A DNA stretch of 64,000 nucleotides from Paenibacillus sp. BJ-4 (GTDB lineage: Bacteria > Bacillota > Bacilli > Paenibacillales > Paenibacillaceae). Positions within the stretch are counted from its first letter, which is position 1. Each line of letters opens with the position of its first letter. Both the position numbers and the translations under genes were made by a program. Location of the stretch: assembly GCF_020404765.1 (NCBI RefSeq), contig NZ_JAIVEM010000170.1, positions 1 through 64,000 of the forward strand, read 5' to 3'. Shown in pieces: positions 44,688-54,285 of the stretch. The notes beneath the pieces were generated by a model that saw only the letters and a program-made list of their open reading frames with translations, was not told the DNA's origin and made no database searches.

Positions 44688-45641
44688 GTGAAGGAACATA
44701 TCTTAGAAATGGAGAATAGGCATAAGCGATTCACCAGGGCTAAACAGCGCTGGAACATGCAACGGAACTGGTCTTTGCATCTGATGCTCGTTCCGGCAGT
44801 GTTGCTTGCTTTGGTGTTTCAGTACATACCGATGGGCGGTATCATCATTGCTTTTCAGGATTTCAAGCCATATCTCGGTTTTTCAGGTTCCAAATGGGTA
44901 GGATGGGATAACTTTCGATACTTGTTTTTATATCCAGACGTAGGTCAAGTAATCTGGAACACGCTCGTCATCGCTTCTTTCAAAATTGTTGCAGGGCTGA
45001 TTGCTCCTTTATTATTCGCAATTTTATTGAATGAAGTACGCTTGATGGCGTTCAAAAGAATAAGCCAAACACTCGTATATTTGCCGCATTTTCTGTCATG
45101 GGTTATTCTCGGAGGCATATTGCTGGACATTCTTTCTCCGCAAGGGGGCATGGTAAACCAGCTTGTGGTTGCGCTTGGAGGAGATCCAATCTTTTTCCTC
45201 GGAGATGGAACCTGGTTCCGAATTATGCTAATCGTCAGTGATGTTTGGAAAGAATTCGGATTTGGGACCATTGTATTTCTGGCATCTCTTGCTGGCGTTA
45301 ACCCTGCTCTGTATGAGGCGGCCGAAGTGGACGGGGCTAATCGTTTCAAGCAGACGCTCCACATTACGCTTCCGGCTTTGATGCCAATCACGATCGTTCT
45401 GATGACGCTTTCCATCGGGAACATCTTGAATGCAGGATTTGACCAAGTCTTCAACCTGTATAATCCGCTTGTTTACGATAAAGGCGACATTATTGATACA
45501 TTCGTTTATCGACTGGGGATTTTGAATGGAAAGATGAGCTTTGCGACAGCCGTGGGCTTATTCAAGTCCGTTGTAGCGACCATTCTAATTGTCATATCAT
45601 ATCGGCTTGCTTATAAACTGGCCAATTACCGTGTGTTCTAG
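44688..45641 (+). CDS. ABC sugar transporter permease, LplB type
   Basis: A 317-residue six-span permease starting at GTG with a GGAG-type site. Typical family segments are QYIPMGGIIIAFQDFKPY and the EAA loop ALYEAAEVDGANRFKQTLHITLP. It is followed 15 bases later by the second permease. The binding protein of this system is at 39367-41043. Confidence 0.9.
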   Translation: MKEHILEMENRHKRFTRAKQRWNMQRNWSLHLMLVPAVLLALVFQYIPMGGIIIAFQDFKPYLGFSGSKWVGWDNFRYLFLYPDVGQVIWNTLVIASFKIVAGLIAPLLFAILLNEVRLMAFKRISQTLVYLPHFLSWVILGGILLDILSPQGGMVNQLVVALGGDPIFFLGDGTWFRIMLIVSDVWKEFGFGTIVFLASLAGVNPALYEAAEVDGANRFKQTLHITLPALMPITIVLMTLSIGNILNAGFDQVFNLYNPLVYDKGDIIDTFVYRLGILNGKMSFATAVGLFKSVVATILIVISYRLAYKLANYRVF

Positions 45642-45656
45642 GGAGGAGAGTCCGGG

Positions 45657-46535
45657 TTGTACTATAAAACAAGAGGATACCGAATATTCAGTATAGCAAA
45701 CTATGTTTTTCTTGGAATTTTATCGTTGCTCTGTGTTTTGCCTATCATTCATATCTTAGCCGTTTCATTCAGCAGCACGGCGCCGGCTTCCTCGAGTCTG
45801 GTCAGCTTCTGGCCTGTTGATTTTACGACGGACGCCTATGAGAAAACTTTTGGCAATTCCAATTTTATTAACTCTCTGCTCGTATCTGTCAAGCGGACCG
45901 TACTCGCGACCATTATCGGCATGGTCATCGTGCTTATGACAGCCTTTCCACTATCTAAGGAAGATATCAACTTCAAGGGCCGTTCAATATACACCTGGTT
46001 TCTGGTATTTACCATTTTGTTCAGCGGCGGACTTATACCAAGTTATATTCTCATTCAGAAGCTCGGTTTAATGGATACGATCTGGGCACTTATTCTACCA
46101 GGAGCCTTGTCGGTGTGGAATGTCATTCTTATGATGAACTTTTTTCGCGGATTGCCGAAAGAGCTGGAAGAAGCCGCTTACTTGGACGGCGCAGGCCATT
46201 TCAAAACATTAATTCTGGTCTACATTCCATTGTCGCTGCCAGCAATTGCAACGTTATCCTTATTTACGATGGTGTTTCAATGGAACTCGTGGTTCGACGG
46301 CATGATTTATATGTCGGATATTAAAAATTATCCGCTCGCCTCGTTGCTACAGACGATTATTGTTCAGCAGGATCTCAGCAAGATCAATGTCGATCCGGCG
46401 ATGCTGGAAAACGTCTCGCAGCGAACGATACGAGCAGCACAGATCTTTATCGGTGCCCTTCCAATTTTGCTCGTGTATCCGTTCTTGCAGCGCTTTTTCG
46501 TTAAGGGATTAGTGATTGGAGCCGTGAAGGAGTAG
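45657..46535 (+). CDS. ABC sugar transporter permease, YtcP type
   Basis: A 292-residue permease starting at TTG with GGGAGGAG upstream. EAA loop: KELEEAAYLDGAGHFKTLILVYIPL; ending FLQRFFVKGLVIGAVKE. Its last codons overlap the 3' end of a truncated, convergently oriented pectate lyase gene, so the right flank of this operon has been deleted or rearranged. Confidence 0.9.
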   Translation: MYYKTRGYRIFSIANYVFLGILSLLCVLPIIHILAVSFSSTAPASSSLVSFWPVDFTTDAYEKTFGNSNFINSLLVSVKRTVLATIIGMVIVLMTAFPLSKEDINFKGRSIYTWFLVFTILFSGGLIPSYILIQKLGLMDTIWALILPGALSVWNVILMMNFFRGLPKELEEAAYLDGAGHFKTLILVYIPLSLPAIATLSLFTMVFQWNSWFDGMIYMSDIKNYPLASLLQTIIVQQDLSKINVDPAMLENVSQRTIRAAQIFIGALPILLVYPFLQRFFVKGLVIGAVKE

Positions 46536-46967
46536 GACTTGCAAGGAACTATAGCAGAGGCGGACATGCTGCATCAACACATCATGTGTTCTGATATGCA
46601 AACCTCCCCGGATGAATGTAATGCCAGGGGAAGGGGCCGTCTGGCCTGCAATGGTCACGTAGGGCTCTCTTAGCTCAAGACGCTCCTTTTCTAAATCTAT
46701 GACACCGCCGACTTCAAATACAATAATCCGCGATCCCTTGGTTTCCAATGCCGCACGAAATGAGCCTGGGCCGTCATTGTTCAGATTGGTCACCTTGATT
46801 ACCTTTCCGCCCCGGCCTGCTGGAGTGTCAGTCCCGTATCCCACAGCTCCCGGAAATACTGGCTGGGCTCCGGCTTGACCAGCTGTTACAGCCCCCATCA
46901 TCCATACCCACAACAACATACATAAGCCCAACTTCCATCCTGGTTGCAAATAGCTTCGTACATCCAT
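46509..46967 (-). pseudogene. Pectate lyase, N-terminal fragment
   Basis: The frame begins with a signal peptide (about residues 1-34) and continues with FPGAVGYGTDTPAGRGGKV, VTNLNNDGPGSFRAALE and PYVTIAGQTAPSPGITFIRG, the N-terminus of secreted pectate lyase-like proteins of about 400 or more residues. After IRTHDVLMQHVR similarity stops; the last 15 residues are antisense to the permease 3' end. So the gene was cut at the junction near 46555. GGAGG precedes the ATG. Context suggests the ABC system and kinase pair were once part of a pectin locus. Confidence 0.75.
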
Positions 46968-47186
46968 CTAGGACATGCCTCCTCTGTTTCTCATATTCAA
47001 CATAATATATATTCCTAATATAACTTTTTTTGAGATTAGTTCCAACTATTTTAGCGTAAAAGATTGTGAATCAGATCATATGCGAAAAATAGTGATCAAT
47101 CGATTGCTGGAATGATCGTGTATGGAAGGCTAAGGCTATTTTTCTTAAACCCAATATGGTTTTTTAGTCTCAATTGATAACTCCGG
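46968..47186. other. Intergenic region, AT-rich, no gene
   Basis: No coding frame or hairpin of note. It separates the pectate lyase remnant from the two-component remnant. Confidence 0.4.
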
Positions 47187-47561
47187 CTCGATTTAAATCA
47201 GCTTGCAAATTCGTCCGAACTGGCATCTCATGATTGGCATGTTAAAAAAATCGGAAACCCCAGCTATATTCTTTGTACGATAAAATCAGGAAATCTCTAT
47301 ATAGGTGCTTGGATTAACTCAAAGACCCTACTAGGTCCTATGAATTTGATTGAACTAGGAAAAGCAGGTAGTGTAATGCTTATTACTTCTGAAGGAGAAC
47401 CCATGGTTAGCACCAATCTCCTTGACGGGAGCTGTAGTGGAAATCAAGCTTCCTTATGTAGAGGAAGGTTAGAAAGGTGGAACAATTGGCTTATGTATCA
47501 AATGTTAATTGTTGATGATGAAGTCCATGCGGTAAAAGGAATTCGCTCCGGCATTGATTGA
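47187..47561 (+). pseudogene. Remnants of a YesM-like sensor and YesN-like regulator
   Basis: From about 47187 an open frame encodes SELASHDWHVKKIGNPSYIL and NLYIGAWINSKTLLGPMNLIE, typical of the extracellular sensor of YesM-type kinases, but it has no start and stops soon. Then at 47493 a ribosome binding site (GAAAGGTGG) and ATG open the beginning of a response regulator (MLIVDDEVHAVKGIRSGID), which ends after 23 codons. Between them the kinase core has been deleted. The segment 47562-47773 has no gene. Confidence 0.65.
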
Positions 47562-47773
47562 AAAAAACTGGGGGTCACAACAACTCTGGAGTCAAGCATG
47601 CGAGTTAGACAGAGTGGAAAAATCTGAAGAATAATCAATAAGAGACAAGCTCATAATGAAGGTCTAGTGGGGTACGAGACTCTTAAATGCTGGAGCATGT
47701 TTTTTCACGTTTAACCATGTTAAAATAATAGAATAATTGGAGCCATGGCATGGAGAGAAGGCAGGTTGAATCA

Positions 47774-48757
47774 ATGAAACCAAAACTTAACGATGTTGCA
47801 CAATTAGCTGGAGTTTCACCGACAACGGTTTCTCGGGTACTTAATAATCGCGGCTATATCAGTCAAGAAACGAAGGATCGAGTTCATGAAGCGATGCAGG
47901 AGCTGAATTATTTTCCAAATGATGTAGCTCGGTCATTATTTAGTAAACGAACAAATCTGATTGGATTAATCATTCCAACAACAAGCAACCCATTCTTCGG
48001 AGAGCTGACTTTTCATATAGAGAATATTTGTGCATCATTAGGCTATAAACTGTTGCTTTGTAACAGTTTGAATCAGCTGGATAAAGAAGAATCTTATGTG
48101 GATATGCTTATGCGAAATCAGGTTGACGGTATTATCGTAGGGACACACAACCGAGGTATTGTAAACTATGAACAGAAAAATATTGCCGTCATTGCAATAG
48201 ATCGCTTCCTATCCGATTCGATTCCAGTTGTAGGATCGGATAATTACTTGGGCGGAAAACTGGCGTCAGAGCTGCTTATTGAAAAGGGGTGCAAGCATAT
48301 CTTGCACATAAATGGACCTGTTGAATTGGAAACACCGGCAAGCTTAAGAAGAAAAGCATATGAAGATGTGATGGAGGAGTATGGTCGAGAGGCGATCACC
48401 TATGAAGTACATGATCCCTTCCATCAACAGAATCACGATGAACCGATTCAACGCTTGCTCGATGAACATCCTGAAGTAGATGGATTGTTTGCGAGTAATG
48501 ATTTGGTGGCTGCGTCTTTTATTGCTAAAGCAAGAAAACGCGGAAAACGTATTCCTGAAGATATTCACGTAATTGGATATGACGGAACAGAAACGACCCG
48601 CAATCTACTCCCTGAATTAACGACAATTCAGCAACCAATACAGGAGATCGCGAAATCTGCCATAGAGTTGCTCATTAAAGAAATTGAAGGTGGATTCAGT
48701 GATGTCCCGCGAGAAACCTATCTACCAGTGAAACTTATTGAAGCTAGTACAGCTTAA
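47774..48757 (+). CDS. scrR: LacI-family sucrose operon repressor (ScrR-like)
   Basis: A 327-residue repressor (335 if the ATG at 47750 is used). Helix-turn-helix: KLNDVAQLAGVSPTTVSRVLN; the sensor ends with VIGYDGTETTRNLLPELTTI. I prefer the ATG before KPKLND because family proteins start there; the upstream ATG also has a GGAG site. It precedes a sucrose symporter and a GH32 sucrase whose promoter contains tandem palindromic operators, so it likely represses them and is relieved by sucrose or fructose. Confidence 0.88.
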   Translation: MKPKLNDVAQLAGVSPTTVSRVLNNRGYISQETKDRVHEAMQELNYFPNDVARSLFSKRTNLIGLIIPTTSNPFFGELTFHIENICASLGYKLLLCNSLNQLDKEESYVDMLMRNQVDGIIVGTHNRGIVNYEQKNIAVIAIDRFLSDSIPVVGSDNYLGGKLASELLIEKGCKHILHINGPVELETPASLRRKAYEDVMEEYGREAITYEVHDPFHQQNHDEPIQRLLDEHPEVDGLFASNDLVAASFIAKARKRGKRIPEDIHVIGYDGTETTRNLLPELTTIQQPIQEIAKSAIELLIKEIEGGFSDVPRETYLPVKLIEASTA

Positions 48758-48851
48758 TACAATTTCCATAGTTTGCAGTACTGTGATACAAGACGGGGCT
48801 TGCCTTAGTGTAGTTGAAATCGAAGAGGAAAGCTCTTTTTCTTTCGAAAAA

Positions 48852-48891
48852 ATGTCAAGCGGTTGACATATGGAAGCGGTTGACATATAAT
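48852..48891 (+). promoter_or_regulatory. Consensus promoter with overlapping tandem operators (sucrose operon)
   Basis: TTGACA (48863-48868) and TATAAT (48886-48891) are both perfect consensus hexamers with a 17-base spacer. ATGTCAAGCGGTTGACAT (48852-48869) is a palindrome with perfect 7-base arms overlapping the -35 box. AAGCGGTTGACATAT occurs twice (48857-48871 and 48874-48888), the second copy filling the spacer. Tight repression by the adjacent LacI protein is the likely outcome. Confidence 0.85.
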
Positions 48892-48954
48892 CGAGTTGTA
48901 AGTACGTAAGTGCTTTCATTCACATTAATTGTTCAACTTAGAGGAGCGTTCGAT

Positions 48955-50190
48955 ATGAGACAGTCAAAGAGCATGTACTGGAAACTAAGTGCCTATTTCT
49001 TCTTTTTCTTCTTTACATGGTCAGCAAGTTATTCATTGTTCTCCATCTGGCTGGGGCAAGAAATCAGTCTGAATGGTGCTGAAACAGGTGTTATCTTTAC
49101 TGTAAACGCTATCTTTGCGTTATGTATGCAACCGCTTTATGGCTATATCTCCGATAAAATCGGATTGAAGAAGCACATTTTATTTTTAATCAGTGCCTTA
49201 CTCTTATTTGTTGGTCCTTTCTATATCTTTATCTATGGACCGTTACTTCAATACAATGTATTTCTTGGCGCCATTGTAGGTGGATTATACTTGGGTATTG
49301 CTTTCTTGGCGGGGATCGGAGCTATCGAATCTTATGTCGAGAAAGTCAGTCGCAAATATGACTTTGAATACGGAAAATCTCGTATGTGGGGCTCGCTAGG
49401 TTGGGCAGCAGCAACATTCTTTGCTGGTCAGTTCTTTAATATCAATCCTAACATTAACTTCTGGATTGCATCAGTATCTGCTGTCATTCTGTTTATCATT
49501 ATGATGACAATCAAAGTTGAAATGACAGAATCCGAGATGGAGCGGGCAGAATCTGTTAACTTTAAGCAAATCGGCTATTTGTTTTCAGATAAGCATTTTT
49601 GGTTCTTCATTTTATATGTTCTTGGTGTTACGTGTATCTACAATGTGTATGACCAGCAGTTCCCGATTTACTTTTCATCGACATTCTCAACAGTTGCATT
49701 AGGCAATCAAGTGTACGGTTACTTAAATTCCTTACAAGTGTTCTTGGAAGCAGGCATGATGTTCTTAGCGCCGTTTATTGTCAACAAAATTGGAGCTAAA
49801 AAGGGTCTGATATTGGCAGGGTTCTTGATGGCGTTCCGGATCATGGGTTCGGGCTTAGTTATTGGACCTTACGGTATCTCAGCTATGAAATTGATTCACG
49901 CATTGGAACTGCCAATCATGCTGATCTCCGTATTTAAGTACTTGGCTGCTAATTTCGATACGCGTCTGTCATCGATCTTGTATCTGGTGGGCTACCAGTT
50001 TACGAGTCAGGTAGGAGCTTCGATCTTCTCGCCAATCGCCGGCATGTTTTATGATATTAGAGGCTTTGCAAATACGTACGTGGTTATGGGTGTTTTCGTA
50101 TTTGTTTTTACAACAATCTCAATCTTTACCTTAAAGAGAGAACCGAAAAAGCTGGATCCCAAGCCTATTCCGCATATTGAAAAAGCATAG
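48955..50190 (+). CDS. Sucrose/oligosaccharide:H+ symporter (LacY/CscB family)
   Basis: A 411-residue MFS protein with 12 hydrophobic segments. It opens with SMYWKLSAYFFFFFFTWSAS, resembling the LacY/CscB oligosaccharide:proton symporters, and has the motif A loop GYISDKIGLKK. AGAGGAG precedes the ATG at 48955. It is followed 11 bases later by a GH32 sucrase gene, so sucrose uptake without phosphorylation is the likely role. No PTS gene is present. Confidence 0.88.
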   Translation: MRQSKSMYWKLSAYFFFFFFTWSASYSLFSIWLGQEISLNGAETGVIFTVNAIFALCMQPLYGYISDKIGLKKHILFLISALLLFVGPFYIFIYGPLLQYNVFLGAIVGGLYLGIAFLAGIGAIESYVEKVSRKYDFEYGKSRMWGSLGWAAATFFAGQFFNINPNINFWIASVSAVILFIIMMTIKVEMTESEMERAESVNFKQIGYLFSDKHFWFFILYVLGVTCIYNVYDQQFPIYFSSTFSTVALGNQVYGYLNSLQVFLEAGMMFLAPFIVNKIGAKKGLILAGFLMAFRIMGSGLVIGPYGISAMKLIHALELPIMLISVFKYLAANFDTRLSSILYLVGYQFTSQVGASIFSPIAGMFYDIRGFANTYVVMGVFVFVFTTISIFTLKREPKKLDPKPIPHIEKA

Positions 50191-50201
50191 GAGGAAGACA
50201 T

Positions 50202-51683
50202 ATGAACACATATAACAACAATACGAAGCAAGCTGAGGAAGCTTTGAAACAGGCAGAAGCGAAAATGAACAAGCGTTACCGCTTAGGCTATCATATTATG
50301 GCACCTGCGAACTGGATTAATGATCCAAATGGATTAATTCAATTTAAAGGCGAATATCACGCCTTCTATCAGCATCATCCTTATGATGAGAACTGGGGTC
50401 CAATGCATTGGGGTCACGTGAAGAGTAAAGATCTTGTGCATTGGGAGCATTGTCCGATTGCATTAGCGCCTGGAGATGCGTGTGACCTTGATGGCTGCTT
50501 CTCAGGAAGCGCAGTAGATAATAACGGCGAACTGACATTGATCTATACTGGACATCACTATATTGATCAACCAAACAATATCTTTTTCCAAAATCAAAAT
50601 GTGGCAGTAAGCACAGATGGCATTCATTTTACAAAATTAAGACAGAATCCCGTAATCGCTGAGCCTCCGACAGACAGCTCCCAGCATTTCCGTGATCCGA
50701 AGGTATGGAAGCATGAGGATACATGGTACATGATCCTAGGTAACAGCACGAAAGAAGATGTGCCGCGTGTTATTCTGTATACATCTCCTGATCTTAGAAC
50801 TTGGACCTATCATGGTGTGCTTCTGCAGGGAGACAAGGATATGGGCTTCATGTGGGAGTGCCCTGATTTCTTTGAACTGAACGGTAAGCATATATTTATG
50901 TTCTCTCCACAAGGCATTGACGCGCAAGGGGATAAGTACAATAACTTGTTCCAGACGGGATACTATGTTGGCGAATATAATTATGAAAATAATGAATATA
51001 AGCATGGAGAGTTCATCGAGTTGGATAATGGCCATGACTTCTATGCGGTTCAAACTTTTCTAGATGATCAAGGTCACCGCATTGCGATTGGTTGGATGGA
51101 TATGTGGGAATCGGATATGCCGACGAAAGCAGACGGCTGGTCCGGAGCGCTGACGATCCCACGTGTAATTACGTTGGGTGACAATAATAAATTGCTGATG
51201 AATCCAGTAGAAGAAATGAAGTTGCTTCGTCAAAGTGAACATGTTTTGTATCAATATTGCGCTATTTCTGGAAGTTACTTGACGGAAGTTGAAGCGGATC
51301 TGCTTGAAGTGAAGGTCGTGTTCGACCTGACGAAGTCAAGTGCAGACCTGGTTGGCTTGAAGCTTCGCGGAACAGGTGAGGAGGAAACGGTTATCACTTA
51401 TTCTATCCCGGATCAGAAACTTGTGCTTGATTGTTCTAAATCAGGTAAGAAGACGGATGGAGTACGTCAAACAGCCTTAAGTGCAGAGGGGCAGCTGACA
51501 TTGCATGTATATCTGGATCGCTCATCCATTGAAATGTTTGCGAATGAAGGGCAAGCTACGATGACAAGTCGTATCTATCCGAGTGAAAAACTGCTAGGCA
51601 TAGAACTCGTAACGGAGGGCGGAGAGGCTCTAGTAAATGGGCTGACATACTGGAAATTGAAAGATATCTGGCAAGCTGAATAA
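50202..51683 (+). CDS. GH32 sucrose hydrolase (sucrase-6-phosphate hydrolase family)
   Basis: A 493-residue cytoplasmic enzyme that cleaves sucrose (or its 6-phosphate) to glucose and fructose. Catalytic residues: Asp41 in WINDPNG, Asp165 in FRDPK, Glu219 in WECPDFF. The size and the compact two-domain form match ScrB/SacA. Because the partner is a proton symporter rather than a PTS, free sucrose is the probable substrate. AGGAGG precedes the ATG. The operon ends with a strong terminator. Confidence 0.9.
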   Translation: MNTYNNNTKQAEEALKQAEAKMNKRYRLGYHIMAPANWINDPNGLIQFKGEYHAFYQHHPYDENWGPMHWGHVKSKDLVHWEHCPIALAPGDACDLDGCFSGSAVDNNGELTLIYTGHHYIDQPNNIFFQNQNVAVSTDGIHFTKLRQNPVIAEPPTDSSQHFRDPKVWKHEDTWYMILGNSTKEDVPRVILYTSPDLRTWTYHGVLLQGDKDMGFMWECPDFFELNGKHIFMFSPQGIDAQGDKYNNLFQTGYYVGEYNYENNEYKHGEFIELDNGHDFYAVQTFLDDQGHRIAIGWMDMWESDMPTKADGWSGALTIPRVITLGDNNKLLMNPVEEMKLLRQSEHVLYQYCAISGSYLTEVEADLLEVKVVFDLTKSSADLVGLKLRGTGEEETVITYSIPDQKLVLDCSKSGKKTDGVRQTALSAEGQLTLHVYLDRSSIEMFANEGQATMTSRIYPSEKLLGIELVTEGGEALVNGLTYWKLKDIWQAE

Positions 51684-51690
51684 CTCGATG

Positions 51691-51738
51691 AAAAGGTTGC
51701 TTTCTGAGTCATTACAAGGACTCAGAAAGCAACCTTTT
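51691..51738 (+). terminator. Terminator of the sucrose operon
   Basis: Twenty bases (51691-51710) are repeated exactly in inverted form at 51719-51738 with an 8-base loop, starting eight bases after the stop codon. The stem ends in TTTT. Confidence 0.92.
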
Positions 51739-51756
51739 CTTGTTGATCTATACTTA

Positions 51757-52060
51757 AAGGGGAGACGTTAAGAGACGAGCAGCACCGCAAGGAGTGCTTT
51801 ATTCTCAACAGCGCGATTGACCAGGTCTCGCACGATCCGGAGATCGCCGGGTTGTTCGAGAAGGACAAAACCCGGCTGGAGCAGGCGCTGTACGAGGCAT
51901 TGGTACGAGGCCAAGAGCAGGGCGAATTTAGCACGAGCCGGGAAATGCGGGCGCTGGTGCGGTATTTGTACCATGCGCGGTACGGGATGACTCAAGCGGC
52001 CAAATTGACGGACGACCCGCTCGTCATCGAGCAAATCACGGCAGTTACTCTGCGTCGCAA
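51757..52060 (+). pseudogene. TetR/AcrR regulator, C-terminal remnant
   Basis: The frame contains KECFILNSAIDQVSHDPEIA, GLFEKDKTRLEQALYEALVR and ALVRYLYHARYGMTQAAK, the ligand-binding part of TetR regulators. The DNA-binding N-terminus is missing; the remnant begins right after the sucrose-operon terminator. The frame then runs on into unrelated sequence. It preceded the MFS exporter remnant that follows, the usual TetR/exporter order. Confidence 0.75.
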
Positions 52061-52158
52061 GGTGCTTCATTCCTTTTCACCTAAATTAGAACGATTGGTC
52101 AAAATAAAAAAAATGGAACGCAGACACTTTCGTCTGGTATGCAAAGGGGAATCTATCA

Positions 52159-53172
52159 TGAACACAACAAAATATAAAGGTTTAGCGTTATTCATCCTAG
52201 CGATCTCGCAGCTGGTCATGGCGCTGGACTATACAATCATATTCGTGGACATGCCGTCACTGGGCAATGAGCGAGCCCTGCAAGGTCTGGGTGGTGCGCT
52301 GCTGTCGCCGGCAACCTTGTCGCTGATCATGTCGAACTTCAATGAGGGACCAGAGCGTAACCGAGCGACGGGCATCTGGGCGTCGATGGGTGGTGTCGGC
52401 ATGTCGCACTGCTGCTTGGCAGGGTGCTAACGAGCTACGTTGGATGGGAAGCGATTTTCTTGGTGAACGTGCCGAATCCCACTTGCAGTCGTGATTCTCG
52501 CACCGTTCGTACTGACTGAAAGCAAGGTACCGGCAGGCGCCAAGCATTATGATGCGGCTGGTACGATATCGGTAACAGCAGGTCTGCTGCTCGTTGTTTA
52601 TTATCTGATTCAAGCACCGGTCGAAGGCTGGGCCAGCGCATCGACACTTCCTTTCGCCTTGATCGGCGTGCCGCTGCTGCTTGCTTTCGTAGCCATTGAG
52701 AAACGAACGAAGGAGCCGCTGATTTCCTTCAGCATGTTCCGCAATCGCAATCTAACGGGAGCTGCACTGACAGCGTTTCTGTTCTCGGCTTCATTCGGTT
52801 CGCTGTATTACTTCTTGACGCTGTATACGCAAGGCGTGCTGCATTATTCGGCTATCCAATCAGGCTTTAGCTTCCTGCCGTTGACGCTGAGTGCCTTCGT
52901 CGGCGCCAAGCTGATCAATAAGATGCTCACAAAGGTCGGCGTGGCAGGTATGATCGCGACAGGAATGTGGCTTGGTCGTCGGGTTCCTGATGCTGACGGG
53001 ATTGTCTGAGACCGGATCGGCTTGGGGGATGATTCCGGGTACGGTAATCATCGGTATCGGTCAGGCGCTTTTTTGTCCAGCAATGTCCGTTAGAGTGAGT
53101 AAGTCATGTTGTTCAAAATATATTTCACTTGATCTAGAGTGTACTCAAGCATTTAGCATTAGACTCGTATAA
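52159..53172 (+). pseudogene. DHA2-type MFS exporter, several lesions
   Basis: Recognisable pieces: the start MNTTKYKGLALFILAISQLV with LDYTIIFVDMPSLG; then after an internal deletion LQGLGGALLSPATLSLIM; a frame change near 52430; a long piece from 52491 with GTISVTAGLLLVVYYLIQ and FLPLTLSAFVGAK; another frame change near 52970; then TVIIGIGQALFCPAMS and loss of similarity near 53090. About half of the original protein remains, in at least three frames. Not functional. Confidence 0.8.
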
Positions 53173-53205
53173 AGCATACAAACACTTTTGAGGGAGAGAT
53201 AAGTA

Positions 53206-54225
53206 ATGAAATATAATCCGCTTGGTAGTACAGGTCTGCTAGTCTCGGAGTTCTGTCTTGGAACGATGACCTTTGGCGGGAAAAATGATCCTATGAGTTC
53301 ATTGATGGGAGCCTTGGATCAAAGAGAGGCGTCAAAAATTATCGAGGAAGCTTTAGATGCGGGCATTAATTTTATCGATACGGCGAATGTATATGGGGTT
53401 GGGGAATCCGAAGAAATAATTGGCGAGACGCTCAAGCAAAAACGTCACGATGTCGTTATCGCTACAAAGGTTGGGTTTCGTATGGGCTCGGGCCCCAATC
53501 AAGTTGGATTGTCGCGAAAGCACATCATTCGTGAGGTTGAGGAAAGCCTGCGCCGTCTTCAGACAGACTATATTGATCTGCTTCAGATTCACAGACCAGA
53601 TTCGCTGACAGAATGGGAAGAAACGCTTCGAGCGTTAGACGATCTCGTGACTAGCGGTAAAATACGCTATAAGGGAGCCTCTAATCTTCAAGGATGGCAG
53701 ATTATGAAGGCGAATGATACGTCCCGCCGTCTTGGCCTAGAACGCTTCAAGTCTTTCCAGTCTTACTATTCACTTGTTGGGCGTGAGGCGGAAAGAGAAA
53801 TCATACCTGTAGTCAAAGATCAGAACATGGGGTTGCTTATATGGAGTCCGTTAGCAGGAGGTTTCCTGACCGGTAAATATGCGAAGGGGACGGAAGGCGG
53901 AGCTGACGGCCGGCGTATGAAGTTTCAGTTCCCACCTATCCATTTGGAGAAAGGTTATGCGATTCTCGAGGTTCTTCAAGAAGTGGCAGATATCCATCAA
54001 TCAACTGTACCGCAAATCGCGCTGGCTTGGCTGCTGCATCAGCCTGCTGTAACCAGTGTTATATTAGGGGCAAAAAGAGAGGAACAACTTCGTGAGAATC
54101 TTGGGGCAGCTGAGCTCACACTAACGAATGACCAATTGCTTCGAATAGACGAGATCAGCAAGCTTCAGCCGGAATATCCATTATGGGATCCTATGGCGTA
54201 TACGGCTGATCGTTATCCTGTTTGA
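53206..54225 (+). CDS. Aldo/keto reductase
   Basis: A 339-residue NADPH-dependent oxidoreductase of the AKR barrel family. Catalytic residues appear in order: Asp (INFIDTANVYG with Tyr in VYG), Lys in VIATKVGF, His in LLQIHRPD. The ending region SVILGAKREEQLRENLGA is the typical cofactor phosphate site. GGGAG precedes the ATG. It is convergent with a MerR gene across a shared terminator. Substrate unknown. Confidence 0.9.
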   Translation: MKYNPLGSTGLLVSEFCLGTMTFGGKNDPMSSLMGALDQREASKIIEEALDAGINFIDTANVYGVGESEEIIGETLKQKRHDVVIATKVGFRMGSGPNQVGLSRKHIIREVEESLRRLQTDYIDLLQIHRPDSLTEWEETLRALDDLVTSGKIRYKGASNLQGWQIMKANDTSRRLGLERFKSFQSYYSLVGREAEREIIPVVKDQNMGLLIWSPLAGGFLTGKYAKGTEGGADGRRMKFQFPPIHLEKGYAILEVLQEVADIHQSTVPQIALAWLLHQPAVTSVILGAKREEQLRENLGAAELTLTNDQLLRIDEISKLQPEYPLWDPMAYTADRYPV

Positions 54226-54240
54226 TTTGAGGTTTAAGAA

Positions 54241-54285
54241 AAAGCAAGAGGTGAGAAGAGCAGGCTCTTTTTCACCTCTTGCTTT
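54241..54285. terminator. Bidirectional terminator
   Basis: AAAGCAAGAGGTGA and TCACCTCTTGCTTT are perfect inverted copies (54241-54254 and 54272-54285) with T-rich ends on both strands, between convergent genes. Confidence 0.9.

Noticed and set aside
48857..48888. Short direct repeats considered as a CRISPR-like start
   Set aside because: Only two copies with no spacers; they are operator copies in a promoter. No CRISPR array or cas gene is seen in the window.
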